Positions 49,573-61,807 of a DNA stretch of 64,000 nucleotides are shown here, one piece after another (position 1 is the first letter of the stretch; every line of letters begins with the position of its first letter). The notes under the pieces are model-generated. The model was not told the DNA's origin. It ran no database searches and saw only the letters and a list, made by a program, of their open reading frames with translations. The DNA lies in contig CAJNYU010003073.1 in the NCBI GenBank assembly GCA_905331475.1, positions 62,001-126,000 on the forward strand. Reading direction: 5' to 3'. The translations under genes and the position numbers were made by a program. This stretch comes from Rotaria socialis. Lineage: Eukaryota > Rotifera > Eurotatoria > Philodinida > Philodinidae.

Positions 49573-51325
49573 ATGACGACTAACATTATTACGAAGGTTT
49601 CCTTCATTGTTTGTTGTCTTCTGGTTTGCTTACAATTATCATCAGCAAAATGGGCGAAACCTCGTCGCTTAGATGTTGTTTCTCGTTCACAAAATCGTCT
49701 TCGTGATGATCGATGTAGACAATTTAAAACCATTAAGCAAAATGTTGACCATTTTGGTTTCAGTAATATGGATACATATCAACAACGATATACATTAAAT
49801 ACAGACGTTTGGGAAAATGGAAAACCAATTTTATTCTATGCAGGAAATGAAGGTTTGTTTGAACACTTGAAAAATACTCAATAGATTGTGACGTGTTTGC
49901 GTTCGAATAGGTGATATCGATCTTTTCTGTGACAATACTGGCTTCAGTAAGTAAATGAATTGTTTTACAAAAAATGTCTAATCGATATAATTTAGTGTGG
50001 GATATTGCACCAATATTTAATGCAATGGTTGTCTTTGCTGAACATCGCTATTATGGTCAATCATTACCATACGGAAATCAATCATATTCAAATCCTGAAT
50101 ATAGTAAATGCTTCTTTTCCTAATGCAAAACAATACATTTTTTAGTTATTTCTTTTTACAGCAAGATATTTAACTAGTGGACAAGCACTTGCTGATTATG
50201 CCTATTTACTTGATTATATTCATAGTTCAATAAAAGGTGCTGAACTCAGTCCAGTAATAGTTTTTGGTGGATCGTATGGAGGAATGTTGGCTGCATATTT
50301 TCGAATGAAATATCCACACGTTGTTGTTGGCGCACATGCAGCCTCAGCTCCAATTCTTCAAATGACAACACCTTGTGAAGCATTTTCTCGAGTAAGTTTT
50401 TTGTTTTCATTTGACACTCTTACTACAGTCGTACTTTATGTTTGAAAGATTGTTACTCAAGATTTTCTTCAAGAAAGTGCACAATGCGTTGATATCATTC
50501 GATCATCATGGGGTGCTATTAATCGTATTGGATCAAGCGCAAGTGGCTTACAACGTCTTGGAAATTTATTTAAACTTTGCAATCCTTTAAAATCTGTTGA
50601 TGAACTAAAAAATTGGTTACTTGACATGTATGGAAATATAGCTATGGTTGATTATCCATATCCAACATCGTTTCTAGCTGATTTGCCTGCTTTTCCAGCA
50701 CGAGTATTTTGCTCAAATGTAACATCAGCAGTTTTAAGACTAAGAAAAAATGACGATGAAGATGTTGTTCGACGAATTATTAAAGGAACAAATGTTTTCT
50801 TTAATTATACTGGACAAACTGAATGTTTTGATACAGGCTCACAAGGTAAAAGAAAAACAAATGTAAGCATTCACATTTTTCGAGAATATCCCGAACTATT
50901 TAGGTTCACCAAGTCTCGGTGATTTGGGTTGGTCATATCAATCGTGTACTGAATTTGTTATGCCAATGTGTTCTGATGGTGTCAATGATATGTTTGAAAA
51001 TCAACCATGGGATTTTCAAGCTTTCTCTGATGCTTGCTATGATCAGTGGAAAGTCCGACCACGTTTTGAATGGCCATACATTGAATATGGTGGCAAAAAT
51101 TTAACAGATTTACGCTTCTTTTCCAATATTGCTTTTACAAATGGAAATCTCGATCCATGGTCATCTGGTGGTGTTCGTACTACAGTTGCTCCTTCTCTTC
51201 CAGCCATACCTGTAATTGGTGGTGCTCATCATCTTGATTTACGTGCAGCTAATAAAGCTGATCCACCAAGTGTACTACAAGCACGTCAACAAGTTGTTGC
51301 ACTTATTGAAAAATGGATTTCATAG
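49573..51325 (+). CDS. PRCP: Lysosomal Pro-X carboxypeptidase-like S28 serine peptidase
   Basis: About six exons join in frame from a signal peptide ([19 protein letters not shown]) to ...ALIEKWIS. S28 features are present: [13 protein letters not shown], the nucleophile motif [19 protein letters not shown], then [39 protein letters not shown] (catalytic Asp) and GGAHHLDLR (catalytic His). The C-terminal half is closer to PRCP than to DPP7. It is a secretory or lysosomal enzyme cleaving C-terminal residues after proline. The conserved ATG at 49573 was preferred over the upstream TTG frame start. It converges on PDPR with about 200 bp between stops. Confidence 0.92.
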
Positions 51326-51532
51326 ATGTCGCTGATTTTATATTTTTTGCACGAAAAAAAATATATAGACACATACAAAATAATAAATAATTAGAAGAAA
51401 AGAAAGAATTTTGTTTTTTTTTCGTGTTAATTGTGAGTATTTTAAAAACTATAATCTAAGGTTTATTTCATACGTCTGGCAAATTTGCATACATGAAGTC
51501 AGAAATGTTTACATAATGATACTATTTATGTT

Positions 51533-54500
51533 CTATGGTGTACTAAGTTGAACTGTTGGGCCCATTTCAGACGGTTGATATAAATTAGGGCGCGCTTTAA
51601 AACGTTTGGTGCCAATGTCAATTTCGTAGGTTGCTTGACGTATATAATTTGTTGTGATTTTTTGATCGTTTGGTGCATGAACGTATCCCAAACATACCTA
51701 AACGAAAGAAATCAATTGTAGATTTATTTGGAGTATACTAACACAAGTGACAGAAGTATTTCAATATCTTATAGAAATTTTCTCTGCATATACTCTAATG
51801 AATCGTCTGTTAGGTTTCTGATCAGCAATACGCATATACAATTAGTAGAAATCATAGAACAAAAATGAAACAGATAAGCAGATTCTGCAAGTCTTTTATG
51901 CATTAAATACGTCAATCAAGCATCTTGGTTACGAATGATCTGTCAATAATCCAGGCGACAAACCCAGATTGACATTTTATTTTACCTTTAAAGCGAATTT
52001 TTAGTGAAGATAGAGGCCCACTCCAACCCCGATGCAACTGCAAGTATAAAGTTGTCTTCGCTTCAACCGTTCACATCCAGACTCCAAGTATTTTGAAAAT
52101 CATTTTTTTTATAGAAAATTAAAATGCTTCTACCAGAAGTTTTTTGTGTACTCAAAAAGTGAGTACACTCTAAATTCGGTCAATGTGTCCGGCCGTTAAC
52201 ACGATAACTCTTGAAAGCGTCATCCAATTATCTTGAAATTTTGTACACAGAATGATCTCATCACTATCTCAGTCGAGTTCGAAAAAGAGAAGGATCCATC
52301 AAGAAATGGCTGAGTTATCGAAAAAATTACCATTATTAACCAGACCATCTCTGCGGGAGCGGGGTACAGGGATTTTTTTCTTAGAATTATTCAAAACATA
52401 TATAAATCGACTCAGTTTTTGAAGTACACCTAACAATCGGATGCGAATCCGATATTTCCTCATTTATTTAAGTATGTTTTAAGTTTATACTTGTTTTCCA
52501 AGTGTAAAACCATATGCAGTAGATGTAACAAACCCACAAAATTCATCATTGCGATAAATAGGTTCACCACTCCACGGCCTAACGAAAACGAACAGCACCA
52601 ATTGATTATGATTAAAATAAGAAAAGATTTATCTTTACCATGGATCAACATCTTTATCATGATCATCGAGAAGAAATTGCACAAATCTCTTTTGTATTCC
52701 TTCTTTTTTCTGTTTCAAAAGAGCTTCCTTACCAATAAATTCTTTCTAAAAGACAAACTAAATGTTTGAATCGAAAAAACAAAACATATATTTTCTCACA
52801 TCAAATGAAACACGAAACTCTCGATTCAAATCAAATGGTGTTGTTTTCTTGTCTATGTCTTGGCCCCAAAATGCATACATTCGTTCGATTCGAAGAGTAC
52901 GCTGAGCAAAATAGCTGTAAAAAATAAGCAAACGAATACAAAAAAAAACTAAAAATTCAAATATTTTCATACCCAGCATTAATAATTCCATAATCTTTTC
53001 CTCGTTCCATCAATTGTTCGTAAACGCATAGAGCATACTAAAATGTATGAATAGTTTTTCTGTAAATAAAACATCAATATCTTTATTTATTTACTTCTGA
53101 CGGAATATAAAGCATAAAGCCATCTTCACCGGTATGTGTCAATCTCATCGCATGAATATGACTGACAAAACCAACATCAATCTCCTTTAAAACAGCGACA
53201 AGAAATTATAATTCAATTAATTAATTAAGGATTTTCTCACTCGACAAGTCATCCTTGCAAAATCATTAAAATTCTCGTCACTTAATTCGGCTAATAAATA
53301 TTTTGCTTTTGGCCCTATGACATTCAATGCTGTATAAAGTGATGTTACATCCGATAGAAAAACAGATCCATCTTCTGGCACATGAGATTTCAACCATTTC
53401 ATACTTCTAGTCGATTGCGATGTTGGACTTACGAGAAGAAAACTAGTATTGAGAAACAGAATAGTAACGATTTGATAAAGAACTTTCTTTATGTTCTTAC
53501 TGATACTGATCAAGACGTATAAGAGAACAATCATTTTCATAGCCACCTTGTTCATTTAACATACCCGTATGAATAACACTACCGATGGGCTTATCAATAT
53601 TATTTCCACAAAGCATTTGAAGAAAATCCACAACACTTCGATTAGCTGATTTAAGTTCATATTTTGTAAATGATGTCATGTCAATAATAGCGACACCTTT
53701 TCGACATGCATTATATTCTCGTTTTACAATATTAAACCACCGTGCTTTACCAAATGTGCCTTCTTTACTGAGATCTTCAATATTTTCTCCTGAAAGATAA
53801 AAGTCGACGAATACAGAAAAATGAAGAATAATTTTCTAAAAATACTTTTTTCAAATTCATCTAGATTGAAAAATAATGGGCGTTCATATCCAAGTACTTC
53901 ACCGAAAACAGCACCAGCCGCTTGTAATTTTGGATGCAATGCTGAGACACGCAATTTTCGTCCTGTTCGATATAATGACATGCCATATGTCGGATACTTC
54001 AAAGAATACTGTTGTCCTAAAGCAATGATTCGAGTTGAAAAAAATGAACAACAATTCGAATCTTTTACCAGGAATTTCACGAAGACGATCCTTTAAAAAT
54101 CGTTTATTTGTATGTAAACGCATAAAACGACGTATATCAACAGACCACGTACTGAAATCTGTGTTACCGGTTTGTATTAATTCTGCAATATATTTTCCCA
54201 CTCCACCTGCAACTGCTATGCCACTTCCATTAGTACCTGATGCGACGAAATAATTGTCAATCTAGAAAATAGTTATTCATCGATACCTTTATATGAAGAA
54301 AACAAAACAAACGACTAACTTCAGCAGATTCATTCATTATTAGTCGACCATCGGGGGTATAACTGTCAGCGCCTGTTATTAAAGATTCATATTCACTTTC
54401 TCCAAGTAAAGGAAATCGTTTGATAGCATTGTTTAATATCCAATCTGTAAACGATTTTATGATTGCCGATTGATTTAACAAAACAAGAAGCAAATAACTT

Positions 54501-56393
54501 ACGAAAATCATCCCAATTGTCAGGTAAAAGCGAATAATTATAATTTTCAGGTACACCATTTAAAAAAATAGGTTTCGATTCGCGTATAAAGCCACCGACT
54601 AATACGGAGTCATTAACTAACGGTTGTATATAAAAACGTTCATCCGGATTATGCACAATAGGCATTCGTTTCGGAAAATTTGCTATTGGTTTTGTTTTTA
54701 AACAGATGTATTCTAAATTAATTATTTAATATGTAAAATTTTAACAAAAACTATTAGTACTAGCCAAGTAATTCTTGTCCACCATCAGGCCAATGCTGAT
54801 ATTTTACTTTATCGATTTTCTGATCCTCTTTTTATGTCATGCTTCAGAGATCCAACAAAATGAAAGAGTTTTTTCAGCGTAGACGGATATCCATTTCAAT
54901 GTATGATCAAATATTAATATAAAAACTGAATCTTACAAAAAAAACTTTCTACAGTGAAAAATATTGCAATAGAATAAAATGTTCTAGAAACTCACTGGAG
55001 CAATTTTTACTGATCTTTCCAAAGAAAGCTACTGAATTGAATATCACTTCTAATATAATACTACAATCCTTGGGGATTTTCTATTAAATTATGTTCTGAT
55101 TGTTAAGATCTATATTATAACTTCTTCTCAAATTAACAGCTAAAACGCTTCTTGTATTCCATAAAAATATTTCATATAAAATTATTTCGATGATGTTTTC
55201 TTGAGATATATGTTACGTACCACATGCTTGCGTAGGAATACGTACTCCTGGCGAAGATCGATATCCAAGTTCGCGAGCCCACTAGAAAAACAATTAGAAT
55301 TATTTTAAATCTTTTGTAATTAAAAACAAAGATAGCTTTACCAATCCGGTGCAGTTGATAAATATATCACATTTAATAGGTCCTTGTGATGTGACAACAC
55401 TTGTTATTCGATCATATTGCCCAGCACGCTGTTTTTCAGTTAAAATTTCAGTAACAGCACAATCTTCAATTATTTTAACACCTAAAAATAATCAATAATC
55501 AAAAGAAAGCATGAATAGTGAATTCTGATCATCAGAAAAAAAAACATTTCTTTTACTCACCTTTATCTATTGCTAATTTGGCAAATGTCAAAGCAAGTGG
55601 TACAGGATCAACCATAAAATCATCTTTAATTAAAAGACCACCCTAGAAAAATAATTTCTAATAATTAATTAAAATCTAAATTTTGCTTCGGTTGTTTACC
55701 CAAATCTCATGTGAATTAATAAATGGTAGTCTCTCTTTTATTCTATCAATATTTAATATTTCGCAATCAATCCCTAATGCTTTTATGATCGCATATTGCC
55801 GTTTTAATGTATGTAAACGATCGGCTGTTTGTGCTATCCATAGACCACCTTTTTCAGAAAAACCTAATAAAAGAGAAAACAAATGAGTCTTTCAGAAAAC
55901 CCGAATTCTCTATTAAAAACTTGCCAACATCCTGTCCTTGATCACGTAACTTTTTATATAATTCTCTTGAATACTTAGTAAAATATGTTTGAATCAATGT
56001 ATTTTGTATGTGCATGCCTTGTCCTGCACTTTGCCATGTTGAACCCGAAGCTAATCTATCCATTTCAGTAAATATATTTTATTGATTTTTTGTTTTTCTA
56101 CAAATCAAATATTACTTTGCTTTTTCGACTAAAACAATATCTTTAGCACCGTATTCACTCAAATGATAAGCAACCGACTGTCCAATGATTCCACCACCAG
56201 CAATAACAATTTGACATGCTGATGGAATTCTATCTGTTAATGTTAATATTGGATTTGCGTGCGTCAGATGAGGAAGCGTTGGTGATTCATGTTGATCATA
56301 TGAAGCTAAACGACGAAGAACAGACGATATTCGATAGTGTGATTTGCTTTTTAAGAGAAAATGCCCATTCGAAAATAGATTATGCTGTAGCAT
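51533..56393 (-). CDS. PDPR: Pyruvate dehydrogenase phosphatase regulatory subunit (PDPR)
   Basis: More than fifteen exons on the minus strand start MLQHNLFSN at 56393 with a likely mitochondrial presequence. The FAD-binding fold has VIAGGGIIGQSVAYHL; then come LASGSTW and GGLWIAQTADRL. The C-terminal GCV_T-like half has IDMTSFTKYEL, HTGMLNEQGGYENDCS, MRLTHTGEDGFMLYIPSEYAL, YAFWGQDIDKKTTP, DDHDKDVDPWPWSGEPIYRN and ends QLSTP at 51533. These motifs match PDPR better than sarcosine or dimethylglycine dehydrogenases. PDPR modulates PDP1 and so the pyruvate dehydrogenase complex in the matrix. One intron appears to use a GC-AG donor (55924). Long introns lie at about 51700-52485 and 54710-55220. 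The COX8-like gene lies 217 bp upstream on the same strand. Confidence 0.92.
51950..52470. repeat. Probable interspersed repeat in the PDPR last intron
   Basis: The 0.8-kb last intron holds a block less AT-rich than its neighbours, with phrases such as GTCCGGCCGTTAACACG and ATCTTGAAATTTTGTAC and a locally palindromic TGTACTCAAAAAGTGAGTACA. The style resembles nonautonomous repeats of rotifers and other invertebrates, but no second copy is in this window. Confidence 0.35.
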
Positions 56394-56610
56394 GAAAACC
56401 GTACAAGCATCTAAAGAAAAAATCTAAATAATCTTATGAAAAGAAAAATTTCAACTTGTATTAAACAGGGAACTATGTTTTTGTTTTTATTTATGACGAC
56501 AAGCAAAAAGAAAACACAGGACAAAAAAAAGGAATAATCTATTAGGTTTTAAGATGGTCGAATATCTTCTAGGATGGAAAAACGATTGATCGTCGGATTT
56601 GTTTGGTCAA

Positions 56611-56931
56611 TCAATTTGTAGCAGCTTTGACTTTCTTCTTTTTGCTCAATGTACGATTTGATCCATTATATTTTTGTAAATTTGACATAACGTAGATTGG
56701 ATAGATCATTGGTATAGCAAAAAACATACCTAAAACAATCATTTTTTCCTAAAAATATGTAAAAAGAAAAAAAATATATCGTGAGACATATAAAGAACAA
56801 TTTGATTTTTTTCATACTTTGTTTGTCACTTTATTCAATGGTGGACCAGCCGTAATAAGGACAGTTTCTGAACGACGAGGCACCATCATCAATGCCTGAC
56901 GACGAACTAATTGTGTCAAAAGACTTGACAT
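56611..56931 (-). CDS. Small single-span mitochondrial protein, COX8-like
   Basis: Two exons (56931-56818 and the exon ending at 56611) encode about 83 residues. The N-terminus is basic and amphipathic (SSLLTQLVRRQALMMVPRR), suited to mitochondrial import. Then come a GPP-containing linker, one membrane span (EKMIVLGMFFAIPMIYPIYV), then MSNLQKYNG and a Lys-rich end. Span followed by hydrophobic/Asn-Leu-x-x-Tyr resembles the cytochrome c oxidase subunit 8 pattern (P.W.L.HL..Y). Weak similarity on so short a protein means it could be another inner-membrane subunit. Confidence 0.5.
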
Positions 56932-57454
56932 TTCTCAAATATCTTTGTCGAAAATGTATTAGAATCTAAAATCATAATTGACAAATAAATACTCAAACAT
57001 GCAACTCTACATGATAATTTAATTTTATAGTTTTCCTATATTACGTTTTTAATTCTTCAAATTTCTTTGTTTTACTCACTGATCAATTCTTTTTTCTAGT
57101 CAGATACTACCTTATTGATTTGCTAGGTAAAACTACGAACATGATGTTTACGTTGCGTTGCGGCCATAAACATGTGTCCACATGGTAAAGAACGGATCGG
57201 GAAAAAATGATTCGTTTTTTTTCAAAATAAAAGTTTCGAATTCAAACTTGAAACAGAAAAAAACACTTTTGATATGTTTATCAATATTATTTTTACTAAA
57301 TGCTAACAGCGCTTTGCTCCCATTGGTTTATCGATTTTTCCAGAACAACAATAATCATATAGATATTTTTTTTTGAAATATTTCTTCTGTCTTGCGTATA
57401 TACTACGGCGATTACATTGAAATATTTAGATCGATCGAATTAGTACACGGAATC
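56932..57454. other. Divergent promoter region
   Basis: 523 bp between the COX8-like gene (-) and PRPF38B (+). AT-rich with no recognised element. The open frame at 57182-57376 is not supported. Confidence 0.4.
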
Positions 57455-59128
57455 ATGGCAAAAGATTCAAATATTCTTGGTACTTGGGGAAATAAAGATT
57501 CGATGAATTTAAATTCTCTCGTACTCAATAATATCATGTCATCACAGTATTTCAAAAGTGCATTATATGAAAAAAAAACTTATCATGAAGTTGTCGATGA
57601 AATTTATTATCGAGTAAATACATTGTTGGATTTTATTCATCAAATTTTTTTCCTCTATGTTTTATAGGTCAAACATTTAGAACCATGGGAAAAAGGAAGT
57701 CGAAAAACATCGGGTTTAACTGGCATGTGTGGCGGGGTAAGTTATTAAATTCTATATACATATAGAAATATTTCATTTAGATGAACATGTTATAGTTCTT
57801 TCGTTGACTAGCAAGGATATATTTGGATTTGGGTTAAAAAATTCTATTTTTATGATATATCCAAAACTCACTCTACATTGACACTATTTTTACTGTCGTA
57901 AGTCTATATATCAATGAGAGGGATATATACATACTAAAAAAAAAAAGAATAATAAACGTCTAAAATACAGATATCATTCAGTAGATCTCTGTTATATAGA
58001 ATGATAGCAATTAAATGTTCACAAGATTTTCTTACTATTCAGGTCCGCGGTGTTGGCGGTGGTGGTATTGTATCGACTGCATTTTGTTTATTATATAAAT
58101 TGTATACATTAAAATTAACACGAAAACAAGTCATTAGTTTAACTATTCATACAGATTCACCATTTATACGTGCGCTGGGTTTTATGTATATTCGGTAAGT
58201 TCAAAAACTAATTAACGTAACAATGTTATTTTTATTTATTTTTATTAATAGATATACTCAGCCACCTAATGAATTATTTGAATGGTTTGAAGAATATCTT
58301 GATGACACAGAAGTAAATTGATATAGAGAGATTTTAATTTTTAATTTTAATTTTAATTTTAATAGACTTTAGATGTGAAAGCTGGTGGTGGTGGTGTTAT
58401 GTCAATAGGCCAAATGCTTCGTCAATGGTTGACACGTATTGAGTATGTATACATATAATACTAGCTCTTATTCTTAGATATAGAGATTTACTTTTTGCTT
58501 GCAGATGGTATGATACATTATTTCCCCGAATACCAGTTCCAGTACAAAAAGAGATCATGGAAAGACTACATGCTCATGGTCCCTATAAGGGCGATAGTTA
58601 TGGTGCAAATTCAAGGTATGTGAGGTGGAAAGTAAGCAAGAAGGACATGTTGTTGTCATATTGTATTCTCATGTTATACATTTGCATGTTTTTTTCCTCA
58701 AATTTAATTTACTACAGGTATGATTATGAGGACGAACAATACGAATCGAAATCGTCCAATGCTATTGATATGCCTGAAACATTTGGCAATGCTGCTTCAT
58801 CATCCAAAGATCGTAATGGATCTTATAATCAACATTACTCATCATCATCAGATTCTCATCGGGATAAAAAACATAGGTAAATTGAAATATTCTTTATATA
58901 GAATATTTAATGTCTCTTTTCAGTAGATCTTCTCGTGACGATCGAGAACGATCACGTTCATCTGATCGTCGTCGACATCATGAACGGTATGATAATTCAG
59001 ACCGTTACAAATCACATAAACATCATCACCATCGACGTAGTTCATCGCGTGAAGACCAACGTCGACATCATCATCGTTCAAGATCACCTGATGATCGTTA
59101 TCGTAACGATAAACGTGGTCGTCCATAA
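57455..59128 (+). CDS. PRPF38B: Pre-mRNA-splicing factor 38B
   Basis: Eight exons with small introns join in frame. The PRP38 domain reads NLNSLVLNNIMSSQYFKSAL, YRVKHLEPWEKG, LTGMCGGVRGVGGGGIVSTA, FMYIRYTQPPNELFEW and GGGGVMSIGQMLRQWLT, diagnostic of PRPF38B rather than 38A. An Arg/Ser/His-rich tail (RS-like domain, from about 58870) follows. It is a spliceosome-associated nuclear factor. The ATG at 57455 gives the conserved short N-terminus; an in-frame extension upstream looks like leader. EEFSEC starts 163 nt after its stop. Confidence 0.94.
58331..58363 (+). repeat. (TTTTAA)n tandem repeat at intron acceptor
   Basis: Five to six copies of TTTTAA/ATTTT just before the AATAG acceptor of a PRPF38B intron. 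Confidence 0.75.
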
Positions 59129-59291
59129 ACAAATTATAATCATTCATTGATAGACTCTAAATCAAATCTGAAAAAGAAAAAGAAAAATTCTATTGTTGTT
59201 GTCTTTTTCGTTTCTTATGTTTGTTTTTTTGTATGTAAAAACAAAGATTATTGTCTGCATAACGATCATCAATTGATTTTTGTTTCTTCAG

Positions 59292-61807
59292 ATGTCGATA
59301 CTTAATTTTAATGTTGGTGTACTAGGACATGTCGATTCTGGAAAGACAAGTCTTGCTAAAGCATTGAGTACTATTGCTAGGTGGATATGAATAGATTTGA
59401 GATGAAACTTGTCTAAAACAAATTTTTTGTTTTCAGTACAAATGCTTTTGATAAAAATCCACAAAGTCAAGAACGTGGAATAACACTTGACCTGGGTTTT
59501 TCATCGTTTACAATCGATATGCCGGAACATTTGAAGAGCAGCAATTATAGTCAATTACAAATTACTCTAGTCGATTGTCCAGGACATGCATCTTTAATAA
59601 GAACAATTATTGGAGGTAAATTAATAACTCTAACAATTTAATATTGATAGAGATTGTAATTTTGAAAATAAATTCAATGCTATCAAAAATCGTGTAACTA
59701 CTGAAACGTACGGATATGTTCTCAATAGGAGAAGTAACGAGCGAATTGATAAATTCTCATCATGATGTTTGGAATCAGTTTTCGAGAATTCGTAGTCTAT
59801 TTCAGTCATTCGATAAATGACTTTGTTTAATTGAAAGAACAAATTTTTCGAAGTTTTTATTGATAGCATAAAAACAGTTTTTAGTTTGAATAATTCAAGA
59901 AATAATCTCATTAAAAACAAAAGTGAAAAGTTCATTTTCGTGATTCAGATATTGAATCACATTGCTAGCTAGTGATTAACAAAGGTTGTTAAGAAATTCC
60001 AATGAAGGAATCATTTTTGTTTAGGTGCTCAAATAATTGATCTAATGTTACTTGTAATTGATATAACAAAAGGTATACAAACACAGACAGCTGAATGCCT
60101 AATTATTGGTGAAATTACTTGTGATAAAATGCTAGTTGTATTGAATAAAATCGATCTCATCGAAGAAGATCAACAACAGGCAACCATAGACAAGGTATAT
60201 TTAGAAAGGAAAAATATTCGTATCGTACAACTCATTTGTCTTAGCTACTCAGATGACAAAACGATTGCGTAAAACATTTGAATCAACGAAATTTCCACAG
60301 ACACCTATCATTCCTTGTTCGGCAGTTTCATCATTAAATCTCAATGAACTTGTATCAACACTGCAGCAACATGTTTACATTCCTCATCGATCAGCGACAG
60401 GTCCATTTATATTCTCTGTTGATCATTGTTTTTCAATTCGTGGTCAAGGAACAGTTATGACTGGTACAGTTCTATCAGGTTCAGTTCGAATTAATGATGT
60501 AATAATATCGATTTGCCATTTCGAAAAACAAAAAAAAAACAATCATTTTTCATCTGTTTAATTATAGTCGATCGAAATTGTATCACTTAAAGAAGTTCGT
60601 AAAGTGAAATCAATGCAAATGTTTCGTAAACCAATCGATAGAGCTATTCAAGGTGATCGTATTGGTCTATGTGTTACTCAATTTGATCCAGATAAACTCG
60701 AACGAGGAATAGTTTGTAAGTGAAATTCGATAAGATCTGAAAGGAGTTGCGAATTATATTTAGTTTAAATTTTTTATTGAGAATATTACGAGTAGAGATT
60801 GAATCACAGCTCAAATCTCTGTGGGAGTCAGAGAGATAACTTTTATGGTTTTACTATTGACTTTTTTTTCTCTCACAATGATTTCTAGCTACACCAGGTG
60901 TTATAAAAATATTTCATGGATTAATTATTCGAGTTAATAAAGTAAAGCATTTCAAACATGATATTGAAAGTCGAACAAAATTTCATATTACTTGTGGCCA
61001 CGCAACTGTTATGGGTAAAATCGTATTATTTATTGATCATTCAACAGAACAGAATAATAACGATGATCAATTCAATTATGGCAAAGAATATGAAGCTACT
61101 GATCAATATTCAAGTGAAGATTCCTCAGAAAATAAACATATATATGTATGTAAAACAAAACAGTTCGTTTAATCTGAATTTTTATTTTTTTCTGTCTTCC
61201 AACAGGCTTTAATTGAACTTGAATCGCCAATCGCTTGTCAATTACAATCAATTATGATCGGCTCTCGTTTAGACACAGATATTCATGCAAATACATGTCG
61301 TCTTGCTTTTTATGGCCATGTTCTTGATGGCTTTATCGATACTGACTATTTAAATAAAGAATTACCAAGTAAACTTCGAGTTTATAAACGAAAAGAGAAA
61401 GTCGGTTTCATTGATCGAGTCGTTGATGATCAGACAATAATTGGAAAAGATCTATTTCAAAAAGAAACAAATATAAATACATTTGTTAATTTTAAAGTTG
61501 AACTTACACCAAAAGGTGAACAAGGTTTTATTGAATCATCATTTGGACAAAGTGGAAAATTTAAAGTTCGATTTATGAGTAAGTTTTTTTCTTTTTCAAC
61601 TATTAACTAACATCAACTATTCATCGAGATGGTCTTTCCGCTGAAACAAAACAATTGTTCAATAACGCAAAAGGTCGAAAACAACAATCAAAAACAGCAA
61701 CAACAACCGATGCCGATGCAGAATCAAATGAGCCTCATGAACGAATGCGTATCGTGCTAAAATTTAAAAAATATCTTTTTCAAGAGAAAACAGTTATCTC
61801 GCAATAG
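59292..61807 (+). CDS. EEFSEC: Selenocysteine-specific elongation factor eEFSec (SelB)
   Basis: About eight exons join from MSILNFNVGVLGHVDSGKTS to ...KTVISQ. GTPase motifs: G1 GHVDSGKTS, G2 ERGITLDLGFSSF, G3 DCPGHASL, G4 NKIDL, G5 CSAVSS. Domain II follows with GPFIFSVDHCFSIRGQGTVM and GTVLSGS, and the last part is the eEFSec-specific C-terminal domain (KEKVGFIDRVVDD, FKVELTPKGEQGFIESSFGQSGKFKV). Length and the FSI+GQGTVMTGT motif separate it from EF-Tu and eIF2gamma. It delivers Sec-tRNA to UGA codons with SECIS elements. A TTTCTTCAG acceptor abuts the ATG, suggesting trans-splicing downstream of PRPF38B. One intron (about 59615-60024) is 0.4 kb. Confidence 0.94.

Noticed and set aside
59630-59935. 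101-codon minus-strand frame within EEFSEC
   Set aside because: Lies in an intron, low-complexity hydrophobic/Ser composition and no homologue recognised.
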